Source: Isoetes taiwanensis (Eukaryota > Streptophyta > Lycopodiopsida > Isoetales > Isoetaceae). Taken from it: a stretch of 64,000 nucleotides of DNA. The first letter of the stretch is position 1. Each line of letters opens with the position of its first letter. The DNA is taken from positions 1-64,000 of the forward strand of contig JAJEKV010000137.1 in assembly GCA_021234155.1 (NCBI GenBank). Reading direction: 5' to 3'. Shown piece after piece: positions 1-10,445 of this stretch. The notes beneath the pieces are model-generated. The model was given only the letters and a program-made list of their open reading frames with translations. It did not search any database and was not told the DNA's origin. The position numbers were made by a program, and so were the translations under genes.

Positions 1-299
1 ATCAAAAGTTGAGGTTGACATGCTAACTTAAGATAAATAGGTTAGGTGTGACAAAACATGGCGAAACGCAAATTAACTGAAGGAACCTTTAGAAAAGGCC
101 TTGGACTGTGGTAGAAACCTTTGGAACTATGGCATAATCCCATGGGAAAATTATAGTTTATGTACGGGGTTAAAGTACCATAAGTTTAAATTCATCCCTT
201 TTAGGTCAACCCCTTAGGTTAAGATACTCCATGGTGGCGTACCTTTATTGGGTGGCGATGTCGGCTTATTTATCATTATACCATACAAATACATGGAGC

Positions 300-1540
300 A
301 TACATTCTCCTCCTCTTAGAAAATAATGTTGTCCTCAGCATTGGGGTTAGTTAACAAATGACAGTTAATCGAAAACTGCAATAGAAGGAAGTATACATAA
401 AAAGGAAGGTAATTCCTTATTTCTATGAGAAACTAGCTTTCCCACATGATCCATACCTGGATCGGAGGCGGTGACGCCATGGGTTACATGGAGGTATAAG
501 TTAGGATATATATAGGACTCGAACATGGATACGAGTCCGTGTTGTCTCAACATAGATAATTGTAGAAAGGCTCACAAAGTACAAGGCAAGCACCTTGATG
601 ACTCCGGGTAATTCCGCGATTTATCTGAAGGCTCACCCGCTCTTAGGTCATGACTATGGCTTAAATCTGGATGTCAAGTCATTTGGAATGCAAGAACGGC
701 GAAGATGACATCATGAATGAGAGAAATGTAATGAGTAACATTTCGGGATGTAGGACAATGTTGGATTATAACCCCAATGATAGGTAGGTTTACAACATAA
801 GGGCCATATAATAGCGGCTTGGAAGCCACAAGGCGGTTAATCGGATACGTAAAGGAGTAATTGGATTGGTGACTCTACTAAATATAGATCACAACTAAAG
901 GATGATTTGTATACGATGTGGCGGATGTAAGGGCGGGATCTCGAAAATTGGCCATAGGCGTAGAAAACATATTGACGAAATAAAAGGACCCTGATGCATG
1001 ATATTTAGCAATCTGGATAGAAAGGTTACTATCTAACATGAAGGGTGGTCATTGCTAATATACAAAGGTAGACTTGCAGCTTGAAAGGTAGCGAGAGCTG
1101 AAAAACTCCTTAAAGCATTTATATGTCACGTCACATTGGCAGCGTCCATGAGGACATATGACGGACCCCCAGAGACTTGAACACAAGATCTCGAAATAGA
1201 GGAGGCCTATCTTGAGGGGTCTTTGGGTGGTACTGTCTTTTGGGATATCTATATAATCCCTAGGAATATGTAAGTTCATTTGCGGAACTTAAAAGACGCT
1301 TAGGCATTAAAATAATGGTTGGAAACATTTTGCTTGAACCTTATCTAGGTACCCTAGAAGGAAGTGAGTAATCAACAATGGTTGGGTGGCATTGGATTGT
1401 ACGGGAGAACAACTCTAAAAGAGGGTAGACTGCTGTCACTTTGACAGGCGTGTGGCGCAAATAATTAATGACATCCGTATAGATGGTGAAGTTTGGCACA
1501 AAGTGTTGACAATATTGTGGGGGTTCTAACACAAGCACTC
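300..1540 (-). mobile_element. possible degenerate Ty3/gypsy-like remnant
   Basis: Weak call. Read on the minus strand, the part near 1400-1500 gives FTIYTDVINY, reminiscent of the retroelement RNase H start (F-x-x-TDAS-x-x-x). About 1.1 kb downstream, near 345-300, comes a GAGGACAAC...GGAGGAGAATGT stretch of the kind that closes the pol ORF and leads into the 3' LTR of many plant Ty3/gypsy elements. The order and spacing (RNase H, then end of pol) suit a minus-strand element, but stop codons are frequent and no integrase HHCC or DDE motif was found. It could be unrelated repeat DNA. Confidence 0.22.
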
Positions 1541-2160
1541 ACTCACGTTCGAGGGGTTTGTACCGTGTATGCGGGAAAATGGTCCATAAAAAAAAAAAAA
1601 CACGTCCATTGGGAAGAAGTAGTGAGGGGTGGTAGGATGGAAGCTACCCATGGTCTAGAGGGGTGTTGCATGGCAGTCCCTAGTTGGTTGGGCGAAAAGA
1701 AATCCTTTCTCTAGGAAATGAGACGAGTCAAGGTTTAGACACTAGAGAGATAGCGTTAATTATAAATATGTCTATAAAACATTACTTATATAACGTCGAA
1801 TAAGGTCTAATATAAAGCATATGAATGTAGTATAGATTGAATGATGGCAAGGCCGAAGAAATTGTGTTATCAAGGCATCTACCAAAGGAAAAAATAATTA
1901 AAGTTATGGATCGAGGCATGATAACCGGACATTATTATCGTCGCCCTAAAAAAGAATATCCAAGGATATAACACATCTTTGCTATTCTAGAGAGTTGCTC
2001 ATCGTTAATTAAATTCGAATTAGTCCCACCAAGTGAGTTGATGTTATCATAACAAGTTGGCGGACTTGCTAGATTACGTCGTGTCATTTGGTGGGTTTAT
2101 TCCTAGGGGATACTAGCTTTATATATAGTTACTTGGTTATCAGGTTGACTATCCCAGTAG

Positions 2161-2376
2161 CTATAGCAAGAGTGCTTACTCCGGCGGCTATGGCGAGAGA
2201 ACTTGCTCCGTGGCTATGGCGAGAGCTTGCTCGGCAGCTATGGCGAGAGAGCTTGCTCCGTGGCTATGGCGAGAGAGCTTGCTCCGGCAGCTATGGCGAG
2301 AGAGCTTGCTCCGGCGGCTATGGCGAGAGAGCTTGCTCCGGCAGCTATGGCGAGAGAGCTTGCTCCGGCGGCTATG
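2161..2376 (+). repeat. 27-bp minisatellite, about 8 units
   Basis: Tandem units of 27 bp built on CTATGGCGAGAGAG followed by CTTGCTCCGGCGG or a close variant (GGCAG, GTGG). The period is a multiple of three, so all frames stay open and give repeat peptides on both strands; I treat these ORFs as by-products. The units are GC-rich compared with their surroundings, and one is shortened by a few bases near 2220. Confidence 0.85.
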
Positions 2377-2474
2377 GCACCTCCACTTCGCGGGTTTACC
2401 AAAGGCACGCCTGTAATTTAAATAGGAAAATAAATGCACTATAAATACTAGAAAAAGGGTTATATCCCTTCAAG

Positions 2475-2548
2475 AAAGAAGTTGGCTTATTGGTAAAGGT
2501 GTTGGCTTGGGTACTGAAGGTCAGGGGTTCAAGACCCCATAGTGCCTT
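2475..2548 (+). repeat. tRNA-like SINE head
   Basis: A-box-like TTGGCTTATTGGT at 2482-2494 and B-box-like GGTTCAAGACC at 2526-2536 lie 44 bp apart, the usual spacing of an internal RNA polymerase III promoter. The flanks do not form a convincing acceptor stem, so this reads as a tRNA-derived SINE or tRNA pseudogene rather than a working tRNA gene. A second unit with the same architecture lies about 150 bp downstream. Confidence 0.55.
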
Positions 2549-2635
2549 TTTATATAAAAGTTGCTATGCAGAGAAATAGAGTATTATATGTGTATAAGAA
2601 ATTATGAAACACATGCATTACATTCAAGAGAGAGC

Positions 2636-2705
2636 TTGGTGTGGTGGCAGGCACCTAGGCTTGGAGTTGAGAGGTCATGGGTTCAAATCTGGATTGGGGT
2701 GCCAA
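2636..2705 (+). repeat. second tRNA-like SINE head
   Basis: A-box-like TTGGTGTGGTGGCAGG at 2636-2651 and B-box-like GGTTCAAATCT at 2680-2690 have the same 44-bp spacing as the unit just upstream. The two differ in sequence between the boxes, so they look like members of different or old families. There is no intact cloverleaf; an A-rich run follows near 2718. Confidence 0.5.
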
Positions 2706-3074
2706 AATAATATGTACATAAAAAAAATATGAAAATTTTTATACGGCAGAAATACGCATTTTATACGGTCGGGTACCGACGGCATTATCTGGCAGCTCCT
2801 ACCATGATTACGAGTCGCCCGGCGGCGGCGAGTTTGACCGGGGCCCCTCCTTGACCATTTTTCGCCCGACTAACGGCCGTCCTAGGGTATTTGGGTGCGC
2901 CCGATCCAATGGAGCCATTTCCGCCTTCATCCCAGCTACCTACAAAAAGTTATAGCCCCTCCAAACTTGGGTCCTCCAGTCGCACTAACAATCACACTAG
3001 CTTAGCCTCCTACCTAGCCGGCGAACTCACGAGTTAGAGTTTGGCGGTGCTATGATTCGGTCAACGAGAATCAT

Positions 3075-3086
3075 GGCTCGATACCA
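3075..3086 (-). other. primer binding site-like, initiator tRNA-Met type
   Basis: The minus strand reads TGGTATCGAGCC, one base short of the common plant initiator tRNA-Met primer site (TGGTATCAGAGC). It begins two bases inside the end of a candidate LTR that terminates in CA on that strand. This places the internal region of the element at lower coordinates. Confidence 0.5.
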
Positions 3087-3088
3087 AC

Positions 3089-4778
3089 TGTGGCAGCTCC
3101 CCGAATATATCGACACCCGGACGTATACATGCGGGGGACTTTCCCCTCCATGGCGACCACCTGCGCCATGAAGCGGAAACCCTCCAGGTCTATTCCGGCC
3201 ACCCATATTATGGTGCGAAAAGAAGGACACGAAGGGGTCATTATTACGCCTTCAATGGGACTCCTACGTCGCGGAAGCATGAATACAAGGGTTAGCACAC
3301 GGCGCAAATCACATATAAATAACCACCACGAAGGGTGGCGCATCCATCAAATACCAGCGGCAAAGAATATGCATCTAAAACTAAAGAAAACACCCAAACC
3401 TCGGGTTCTACCCGGCTCGGACTCGGTGAGGGTCGGTGTGGTTGGGCCTCAAGAGATGAAGCGGACCGAGGTCTTGGCATGGCGTTGGTGACATAGAACA
3501 TCGGCTAGGGTTGTCCACTCCATCCGCCCTCCTGTGCACACCTTGCGGATGGGTCAATTCACGCTATGGCCGCTATAGCCTTCCGGAGACGCAGGGCTCG
3601 AGGGCATCACCCTGGCGAGCCTACTCCGGGGTTCATGAAGCCCGGTCCGATGGGCGGTCGGGGAAGCGTCCCCTTCGGAGAATCCGCGGTGGTTCCATGG
3701 GTGAGCTAGAGAATACGTGCGCATCGGCGACCCGTGATTAGTACCCGACTTACTCACCCTAAATCTACTCAAAGTACAGGGATGCCCCATGCGGGTCACA
3801 CCTCGTACCGAGTGTCGGACCCATACCGGCCCGGCTCGCGCCTAGCTCAGCGGGCGGCTATTAGGCCTAGCCCAATGTAGGAGTCTCCGGGAGCCTTTTA
3901 TGTTAAATGCAAGACCCCACCCCACTTCACCACTGTGTTCCTTAATGCGGTGCTAAGCCACCATAGCATCTATGACCGGTGGGCTCTTGTGCCAGGCCGC
4001 AATTATTGGGAATTACACGGGGTTCTATCTAGGAACATACTATCGTATATGAGTTCGAGAGGTCTCTACCCCCTTAATTCCCCATTTTTCAGTGATACCA
4101 TACAAAGAACTATCAATCCATCCTTTTTAGAACCAAACCAGAATCGAATATAAAGAGAACTTACCTTTACAATCAAGGGTTAGTTCCTACAATTAAAACA
4201 AAGAGAGAACAGACAAAACAGCACAACAAGTGCCCAACAGGGGCGCTACCCTAGAATTCACAACTAAACTACCACTAACCAGTGTTTCGGCTGGAACCGT
4301 TATCGTGGGGTGCTTCCATGGTGCTTTGTCTGAAGGGTGGCGATGCTGACTAGGGGTTGTTCATGATTTTGGTGAGGTCAGCAATTCCTTCCTTGAAGCT
4401 CAAATGCTCCTTGGGTGCTCGGCAAGCATGTCCTTGAAACTCAAGCGCTTCTTGGGCCCAAACTCCTCCTCTCCTCCATCTCCAGCTGCTCCTAATTCGA
4501 ATTAGGGCACAAAAGCCCTAATTTGGGTGTCCAAAATGGAAACCATGCCTTGCCCAATCGATTTGGGCCAAGTGGCACCCCCTTGTTGGTGCTAATTAAC
4601 TAATTTAGCTTAATTAGGGTAATTAGGCCATATACTTTATAATTATCCACAATGGATTTATTAACATAGCTAAATAAAACCATTGTGGTCGACTCCCACT
4701 TAGACAATTACCCCCTTATGTCCTAGTGACGTGTCCCGGCGTGCATACGTATACCGTATGAATGCCTGGAACGTCACA
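3089..4778 (-). mobile_element. candidate 5' LTR of a minus-strand retrotransposon
   Basis: On the minus strand this 1.69-kb block starts TGTGACGTTCC and ends GAGCTGCCACA, so it has the TG...CA termini expected of an LTR, and a tRNA-Met-like primer site follows directly. The start contains an inverted pair (GTGACGT / ACGTCAC, about 50 bp apart). Base composition changes inside: about 3100-3900 is GC-rich, the remainder AT-rich. No second LTR or pol domain is visible in the window, so this is an isolated LTR plus a short internal stub (about 2740-3075), or a coincidence of termini. Confidence 0.42.
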
Positions 4779-4784
4779 AGTACA

Positions 4785-4922
4785 TTGTGCTCCAGGCTCG
4801 TGCTCCTGTGGCATCTTTGTGTGCTTACACAGTTAGATGAGACATGTAAATTTTGTACTTTTTCTCTGATTAATAAACATTTTGGCTTTCGTCCTTCAAA
4901 AAAAAAAAAAAAAAAAAAAAAA
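4785..4922 (+). mobile_element. LINE-type 3' end with poly(A)
   Basis: A short stretch with CAGTTAGATGAG, a polyadenylation-like AATAAA, then CGTCCTTC directly followed by about 25 A. A second copy at 13.1-13.2 kb shares CAGTTAGATCAG, AATAAA, the CGTCCTTC motif and the A tail, which shows a dispersed poly(A) retroelement (LINE or LINE-mobilised). The body is 5' truncated here. Confidence 0.6.
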
Positions 4923-4987
4923 TAATGATAAATGAAAGCCTTTCTTCTTCGAGTTTGCATGATATAAAAGTTCTGCCTGCTTTGCAG

Positions 4988-5523
4988 TGCCAACAATTAT
5001 AGTTGCTCACGAGTTTGTAGATGCACTGCCTATTCATCAGTGTCGGTTAAGCACTTTAAGAATTTATCCACATAAGCTGGTGCAGACCATAATTCATTGA
5101 CATTGTATTTTATTGCATTCATCCAAAAAACATCTCGTGGCTACTGTGAGAAGTTGGTTGATGTGTCTGAGACTGGGTATGTTTCAAACTTCTTGATTTA
5201 GAGTTATGTCAAACTTTGTCTTTTCTTCCATTTGATGCCTTACCATTTACCACACCTATGAGATGAGAATTCCTAATGGGATTGCTTTCAGTGAGGGTTT
5301 CTACTTCGTACTTTCTCCAGGATCTATAGCTGCAAGCAGAATATATTTGTAAAGACGTTTAAAACAGGCTTCAATTGAAGAAAAGGCCAAAACTGAACAT
5401 ATAGAAGTTTGTCCTGGTGCTTGGAAAGTAATCCATGAGATTGCCAAGAGAGTTGGAGAAGATTCTGGAGCTGCTCTTATTATAGACTATGGGGAAGATG
5501 GTATAATCTCAGACAGCCTACAA
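4988..5523 (+). pseudogene. NDUFAF7: NDUFAF7/MidA-like methyltransferase fragment
   Basis: Fragments of the SAM-dependent methyltransferase family that in mitochondria methylates an arginine of complex I subunit NDUFS2 during assembly. Three exon-like blocks lie in order. Block 1, 4988-5045, encodes AHEFVDALPIHQ. Block 2, ending at 5176, encodes RGYCEKLVDVSETG. Block 3, 5291-5523, carries YFVLSPGS...SRIYL, then HIEVCPGAWKVIHEIAKRVG and ALIIDYGEDG...SDSLQ, which match the family's conserved core. Splice sites remain (TTTGCAG before block 1, GTTAAG after it, TTTCAG before block 3). Damage: an in-frame TAA at 5350-5352 where Lys is expected, a lost acceptor before block 2, and no N- or C-terminal exons. 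Introns show it is not a processed retrocopy. Confidence 0.8.
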
Positions 5524-5574
5524 GTGCGTACTTTTGTTACATAAAAATTAAAGCACATAGAGCTAGCACTGTGC

Positions 5575-5797
5575 ATTGGCAGAGTATGCCAGCACCCCGA
5601 ACAAAACTGACATGCGAAACAATTCATAATTCTTAAGTTCTTTTGCAAACCCCACCACTCCCCACCCCCTCCCCCTCCCTTATTTCTCTATTTCGATTCT
5701 TCATAAATTGTTTCGTGTGTTATCGTGTTATCAAGTATTAAGTACTCCCACGTATATCATGCTATTAATAAAGTTATCGTACCAAGTACTCTATTAG
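5575..5797 (+). repeat. dispersed repeat family D, truncated copy
   Basis: Shares the CACAAAATTAACATGC-like start, a CCCTCCC...TTATTTCTCTATTT block and a GATTCTTCATA...TTGTTTC block with 54.75-55.0 kb. The distal part seen in other copies (CATGACTT...CCACTTC...GGCCATGGAGGGC) is missing because a LINE fragment starts at about 5798. Confidence 0.55.
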
Positions 5798-6250
5798 GGA
5801 TGCCAATGCCCTTGAACAGGTCAAGACAGCACACTACCAGCGCCACATAAATCCCACATTGGAACGAGGCCCGCAATGCTACCTGCGTACCCACTTACCT
5901 ATGAAAAGGCGCAGACTCATTGCCTCTATTCGCACAGGGGCACACCATCTTCGAATTAAAACGGGCAAATGGATTGGTGAGCCACGCCAGCACAGGCTCT
6001 GTCAGGGAGTCATTGAGGATGAATCTCATACCCTTCAAAGCTGCCCAACATATGATCAAATCCGGACGCGCTATGCTGAGTTAGTTAGGCCTGGCCAGCC
6101 GCTACATGTGACATTGAGCACGGCTTCCATACGGGTGCCGGGATCATACCTTCAGGAGGTTATAGACGTGCGAGATCAGCTATGTCCTCGGGCACACACT
6201 TGACATGTATATCTTCTTTATTAAATGGGAGGGGTTTGATTTCCGTGCCT
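5798..6250 (+). mobile_element. LINE ORF2 C-terminal fragment (family R)
   Basis: The open frame at 5859-6203 encodes RRLIASIRTGAHHLRIKTG, then a zinc-ribbon-like stretch CQGVIEDESHTLQSCPTYDQIR (split here: C-x(7)-E-x(2)-H-x(4)-C). This arrangement is typical of the C-terminal end of a non-LTR retrotransposon reverse-transcriptase protein. Related copies occur at 10.57-11.11 kb (minus), 32.08-32.60 kb and 56.95-57.57 kb. All start at nearly the same internal point, about 60 bp before the motif, which suggests a common 5' truncation or a separate non-autonomous derivative. The 3' tail present in other copies is cut off here by a hairpin at 6251. Confidence 0.7.
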
Positions 6251-6284
6251 GGAACGCCGCATGTAACGCCGCATGCGGCGTTCC
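6251..6284. repeat. perfect 13-bp inverted repeat
   Basis: GGAACGCCGCATG at 6251-6263 and its exact complement CATGCGGCGTTCC at 6272-6284 enclose 8 bases that repeat part of the arm. It sits between the truncated LINE fragment and the RPS16 pseudogene. Helitron 3' ends carry such hairpins, but no CTRR end follows within the expected dozen bases. Confidence 0.8.
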
Positions 6285-6329
6285 CTCTCACCCTTGCGAC
6301 AGATTTTTTCCCCTGCATCTAGGCTACGG

Positions 6330-6575
6330 AGATGCCGACCGAAGCCGTCCTCTGTGATCCACTGCAAGAGAGCCGCAGATTAATCAAAACAAATGGCTGC
6401 CACATTGAACTAGTGGAGCCTAAGATTCTTCGAGCCCGTTTTGCTGTTTGGGCGCCTTCGCTTTGCCAATGTGGATATGAGGATTAGGGTTCGTGGAGAT
6501 GGCCAGACCTCCCAGATCTATATCATCCACCAAAGCATTGCCAAGAAGGAAATAAAGGAAATCTTGCAGCAGTAA
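6330..6575 (+). pseudogene. RPS16: 40S ribosomal protein S16 (uS9) pseudogene
   Basis: Degenerate copy of the small-subunit protein uS9. Recognisable pieces in order are VIHCKRA, then in another frame [17 protein letters not shown], then in a third [22 protein letters not shown] and [13 protein letters not shown], then KKEIKEIL. At least two frameshifts separate the pieces, and about 18 residues between SIAK and KKEIK are deleted. There is no C-terminal RARFQKSYR-type tail. No intron is visible in this part, so it could be a processed copy, unlike its intron-containing neighbours. Confidence 0.85.
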
Positions 6576-6599
6576 TGGCCTGGTAGAGAACATTATCCA

Positions 6600-8389
6600 T
6601 AACAAAAGGGAAACGTTCTTGCCATTTGTTATGTTTTCTTCCTTCCAGCATCAGTAGCATTTGATGTTAGGTAAGGACTCTGAGATGCCGATCTTTTGCA
6701 GGTTTTGTAATTTGCAGATGTAGCCATGGCATTCTTTTGGGCATCCATTGATTCTTTACTCTACATGCAGGAGCTGAAGCTTCTGAAAGAGAATCATAAG
6801 CAATTATCACGATGCATACTGGCAAACCAGTGTATGCTCCATATCTTGCACTTTCTACTTTCTGCTTCTCGGAAACGTGTCTGCTACAGCTTTTCTTTTG
6901 TCCATCTGGTAGAACTCCTGTTTAAATTGGATTTTCTGCTCTATTTAATCTTCTTATTTTGTCACACCTGTACATTCTGACCTTATGGCTGCTAAGCGGC
7001 ATCACTTATCTTCTCACTCTTTGGCTACTAATGTTTTATAAGCAAGAAAGGGATCATGGAGGCTATAATTTGATCTGGAGAATACATGTTGCTAATGAGA
7101 AGAGGGATATGACACGAAACAGGAACACATCAAGATTTATAAAGGTTATGATGTGTTGGAGGTAAATCTGTGGCAACAATTCCGGCTTTACTTTATAGGA
7201 GCTAATTTTGTGGTCACTGAATGGGTCCTGAGAAATGAAATCCAGCCATGCTGCCGATTTTTGCATTGAGAGTGGTAAGAATATTAATCAAGCAGGGAAA
7301 AAATAAAGGAACTTTTATATTCAAAGTGGTGAAATAGACTTGGCTAAAGTATGCCAAAAGTTGAGGTGAAAGCTTCTAATGTTTAGCTAAACTTTCTAAA
7401 TTTTGCCACCTGTACTTTCTTATGTTTGGCTAAACTTTTATTTAAAAAAAAAAAAAAATCTTCTAACTTTTGACTATTTTGCACTAATTCAAAACCTAAA
7501 TATTAACTTACCATAATAAATATAAAGGTCATATGATAATTTGGCTAAACTACACTAAAATTTGACGTAAAAGCTTCTAAGTTTTGGCTAAACTTTCCAA
7601 ATTTTGGCAGTTACACTTTCTTGCAATTAGCTAAAGTCGGACGAAATGGAGGTAGGGCGTGAAATAGACTTGGCTAAAATTTTATTTTTTTTAGCCCAAA
7701 AAGGGCCATAGTTTAGCCAATTGTTTTCCAAACAAGGCCAAAATTTCGCCATTTTGCTAAGTTTAGCCACTAATTTTTTCCATGTAATCAAGTACTTGCA
7801 GAAGGCTCTTTGTTTGCTATCTTGGCATCGGAATCTTGGATATGCACCATTTCTATCTTACTCCGTCTTAAGAAATGCTAGAATTGTGACTTTGATTACC
7901 TATTATATCAATTATATCATGTTCTACTTTTATTTTGTCAGGTTTGGAATGACGTATAAGATTTGGACATGAACATGGTTTAAGAATCACGAACAAGTAA
8001 TGGGCTTGCAAAATCTTGGAGTAAAACAGCTACGCTTGCAATATCATGTCTGTTTTTTAAAACTGAGTGATGGCATCATTTTATAATTAATTATGGAAGT
8101 ATTTAATGAGCATGTCATTGAATACCTTGTAGTGTTAGTCTTGAAATCTACGTTTGGTGCAGAGATTCAATGTATTTTATTAAGCAGAAGAAGCCATTTG
8201 GTGCAGGAACTATCATAACTATGGTGATCGCTGTGAAGAAGGATGAAGGGGAAATGAGGTACAACAGCTTCTTATGATCTTTAAACCGTCCATTATTTTA
8301 TTAAAACATTTTGAGTCTTATCATAGGAAGGGGATTAGCAGAGGTTTTGCAAATGCACTATGATTTTTTCTTTGACTTCTTTTTAATAG
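6600..8389. other. intergenic/intronic, weak repeats only
   Basis: Lies between the RPS16 and SMU1 remains. One exon-like block near 6769-6828 (preceded by CATGCAG, encoding ELKLLKENHKQLSRCILANQ) could be a coiled-coil exon but matches nothing I recognise. Part of the stretch may be SMU1 intron. 7329-7700 holds a diverged direct repeat listed separately. Confidence 0.5.
7329..7700. repeat. diverged direct repeat, TTGGCTAAA family
   Basis: Two related blocks (about 7335-7440 and 7540-7635) share TTGGCTAAACT, AAAGCTTCTAA, AACTTTC-AAATTTTG and ACACTTTCTT-like words. The phrase GTGAAATAGACTTGGCTAAA occurs at both ends (near 7329 and 7660), so the unit may be a small repeat element flanked by direct copies. 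Confidence 0.6.
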
Positions 8390-9290
8390 GTGTGGAGAAT
8401 ACGACCGGGCAGTGCTTAAGACGGTTTGACAAAGTACATGCACAAGGTGTAACCAGTATTTTATTCTTTTGCAATAACACTCAAATAGCACATCATTTGA
8501 TGGCACTGCCAGGTAAAGGTCCAGTTCATAGAAGATTTTCTACATACATGTTACATACACAGCTCAAAATTTGGGAATATTGAAGGAGTTTCGAGGTCAC
8601 TCATCTTATGTAATCAATGTCATATTTACAAGTAAAAGAATCAATGCTTCAAGTAATGGTTCAGTGAAGTTAAGTTTTTGAATATCATCATTCCCTCAAA
8701 ATCCATGCTCAATACACGTATTTATCCAAGTTTTGGATGTTAAAACCACAAGAGTGTGTTTAGACATTCAAGCCACCACTTTAAGTCTATTGAATATTTT
8801 TTGTGTATGCTTCATATCTTTTTTCTTAGGGTGATTGATGATGTATATATGCAGGTTTAAGCTATCAAAATACATACTGCACTCATTTCAAGCCACTTCC
8901 TTTAAGGGTATTGAATATTTTTCATGTTTGCTTCATAAGTTTTCCTTGAAAGTGATTGATATATTTTTGCAGAGGGAGGAGATGTGAATGTAAATTCAGT
9001 GCATTTTTCACAAAAAATAATGTGGAACATGTAATCAATCATCTTCTATTTACATCATGACTTTGCAAGCTAGGTTGTTTCTACTTTTCGAATATTTACA
9101 TTTGTTATGCCTATTAAATTTTACCTAAAAGGAAATGTACGTTACCAAGTAGTTGGTTAAAAGTTTTTTTGTTTGTCAAGAGAGAGGATAGAGATTTTGT
9201 TGCTACATGCATTTCTTCTGAAGGGGAATGTCTGTGTTGGGGAAGACTATTGCTTAACAGATCGAAAAATGCCTCATTATATGCAGGTAT
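8390..9290 (+). pseudogene. SMU1: SMU1 WD40 splicing factor, degenerate C-terminal part
   Basis: Fragments of SMU1, a WD40 protein of the spliceosomal B complex. Block 1 (8390-8512) encodes TGQCLRRFDKVHAQGVTSILF and, after a frameshift, STSFDGTAR; it ends at a good GTAAAG donor. Block 2 (about 8562-8669) encodes LKEFRGHSSYVINVIFTSKR and NASSNGSVK, ending at GTTAAG. Block 3 (from about 8973 after TTTTTGCAG) gives GGDVNVNSVHF. Block 4 (about 9175-9265) gives KREDRDFVATCISSEGE and then, in another frame, CVGEDYC. The order matches the family's WD repeats 4-7. At least four frameshifts, and the N-terminal LisH/CTLH and first repeats are missing. Introns are retained. Confidence 0.8.
8740..8972 (+). 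repeat. local direct duplication, about 130 bp
   Basis: Two diverged copies share CAAGCCAC, TTTAAG-(T/G)-(G/C)TATTGAATATTTTT and AGTGATTGAT, each leading to a TGCAG that could serve as an intron acceptor. It sits inside an intron of the SMU1 remnant, so one acceptor is a duplicate of the other. Confidence 0.6.
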
Positions 9291-9733
9291 CATGTTTGAT
9301 ATTTCTCTCCTTATGCAAAAATATACATTACTTTACCAATCAAATAGAAAAGCTTGATTAGGAAAGATGAGATGTTTCAGATAGCTACAATCTACTTAAT
9401 TAAAATTAGACGTTCTGGATAGATACAATCTACAATATACATATTTAGTGAGGTACATATAATCTTATAAATTTGGCATCATGTCATTAGGATACTAAAT
9501 GTATGGGGTTAGACACATGCACATACTGCCAACTATATTGTCTAATAAGTCGATGTATTTTCATTGACAACATAGCATCAAAAGTTCAATAGCTAAATTC
9601 TATTAATACAATGGGAATAAGTATATCACCTTGGTTTCACCAACATGATGCTCAGTATCAAGGCAATTTGGCCTTGCCATTTTAGCGTCTTAGCAACCTC
9701 GCACAACTAACATTCACAAGTATTTACTAACAT
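9291..9733. other. no recognisable feature
   Basis: AT-rich non-coding DNA downstream of the SMU1 remnant. No conserved coding or repeat motif was seen. Confidence 0.5.
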
Positions 9734-9853
9734 TTCCCAACCAACTTATTAAGAGACATCTAGCATTGGAGATAAGAGACATCCCTTTTCCTTCCCAACC
9801 AACTTATTAAGAGACATCTAGCATTGGAGATAAGAGACATCCCTTTTCCTTCT
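9734..9853. repeat. 58-bp unit duplicated in tandem
   Basis: Two nearly identical 58-bp copies containing CCAACCAACTTATTAAGAG and GATAAGAGACATCCC follow one another without a gap. High identity indicates a recent slippage or unequal-exchange event. Confidence 0.9.
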
Positions 9854-10169
9854 CAACGCTGGAGATAACTGCGATACATAGTTCAAAGTGGCACATGCTT
9901 TTATAATTTTTTAAATTTCATGTTTCATGCTAAGATATTTTAAATACCTTAATGTTTGAAGTTATGTATTGTTATTATTGGCCCAAGATCTTAATCTTAA
10001 AACTTTCAATGCCCAAAAGGCTCTAAAGGGAATGCATATACCCAAAAGGCTCTATGTGCATGAAATGTTAGGAATTTAAAGCAAAAAATACATCACAAAA
10101 AAAGCCTAAAGCATGACAAGCTCTAAACCACCCTATAAAATCATTCATGCTATTAGACTTCTCCTTATG

Positions 10170-10445
10170 CTTCTGCCATTCTTGTTCCATACCGAGCACC
10201 AAACACTAATACGTTACACTCAAACCCCAAAGTCCATGTGTCCAGCTGGATCCTAGTCCAAGATGTTAGTGATGCAAATGGATACCATCACCTTCACAAA
10301 ATGTCAATATTTTAAAATAGCAATCTCGATTTATTGTTTATTATGTTATCAAGTATCAAGTACTCTATTGTCTTCAACTATGACTTAAGCCACTTCACCC
10401 TCCGGCCATGGAGGGCAACCCTTCGTGCGTAGCACCTTGTTTTTT
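10170..10445 (+). repeat. dispersed repeat family D copy
   Basis: Contains TTGTTCCATACCGAGCACC, TATCAAGTACTCTATTGTCTT, then CCACTTCACCCTCCGGCCAT, GGAGGGCAACCC, and ends GCACCTTGTTT. The same ordered words occur at 19.04-19.23 kb, at 54.75-55.02 kb and, inverted, at 19.80-19.86 kb. The end joins a T-rich satellite directly. Confidence 0.65.

Noticed and set aside
2188-2444. Open frames across the 27-bp repeat, up to 118 codons
   Set aside because: Unit length is a multiple of three, so all frames stay open; no splice or family evidence.
2475-2548. Functional tRNA gene
   Set aside because: A and B boxes are present but acceptor and anticodon stems do not pair convincingly.
4898-4922. Poly(A) run as mark of a processed NDUFAF7 copy
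   Set aside because: The A run lies upstream of the fragment, belongs to a separate LINE-type 3' end, and the NDUFAF7 piece keeps introns.
6251-6284. Helitron 3' terminus
   Set aside because: The hairpin fits but no CTRR follows at the right distance, and no TC start was found.
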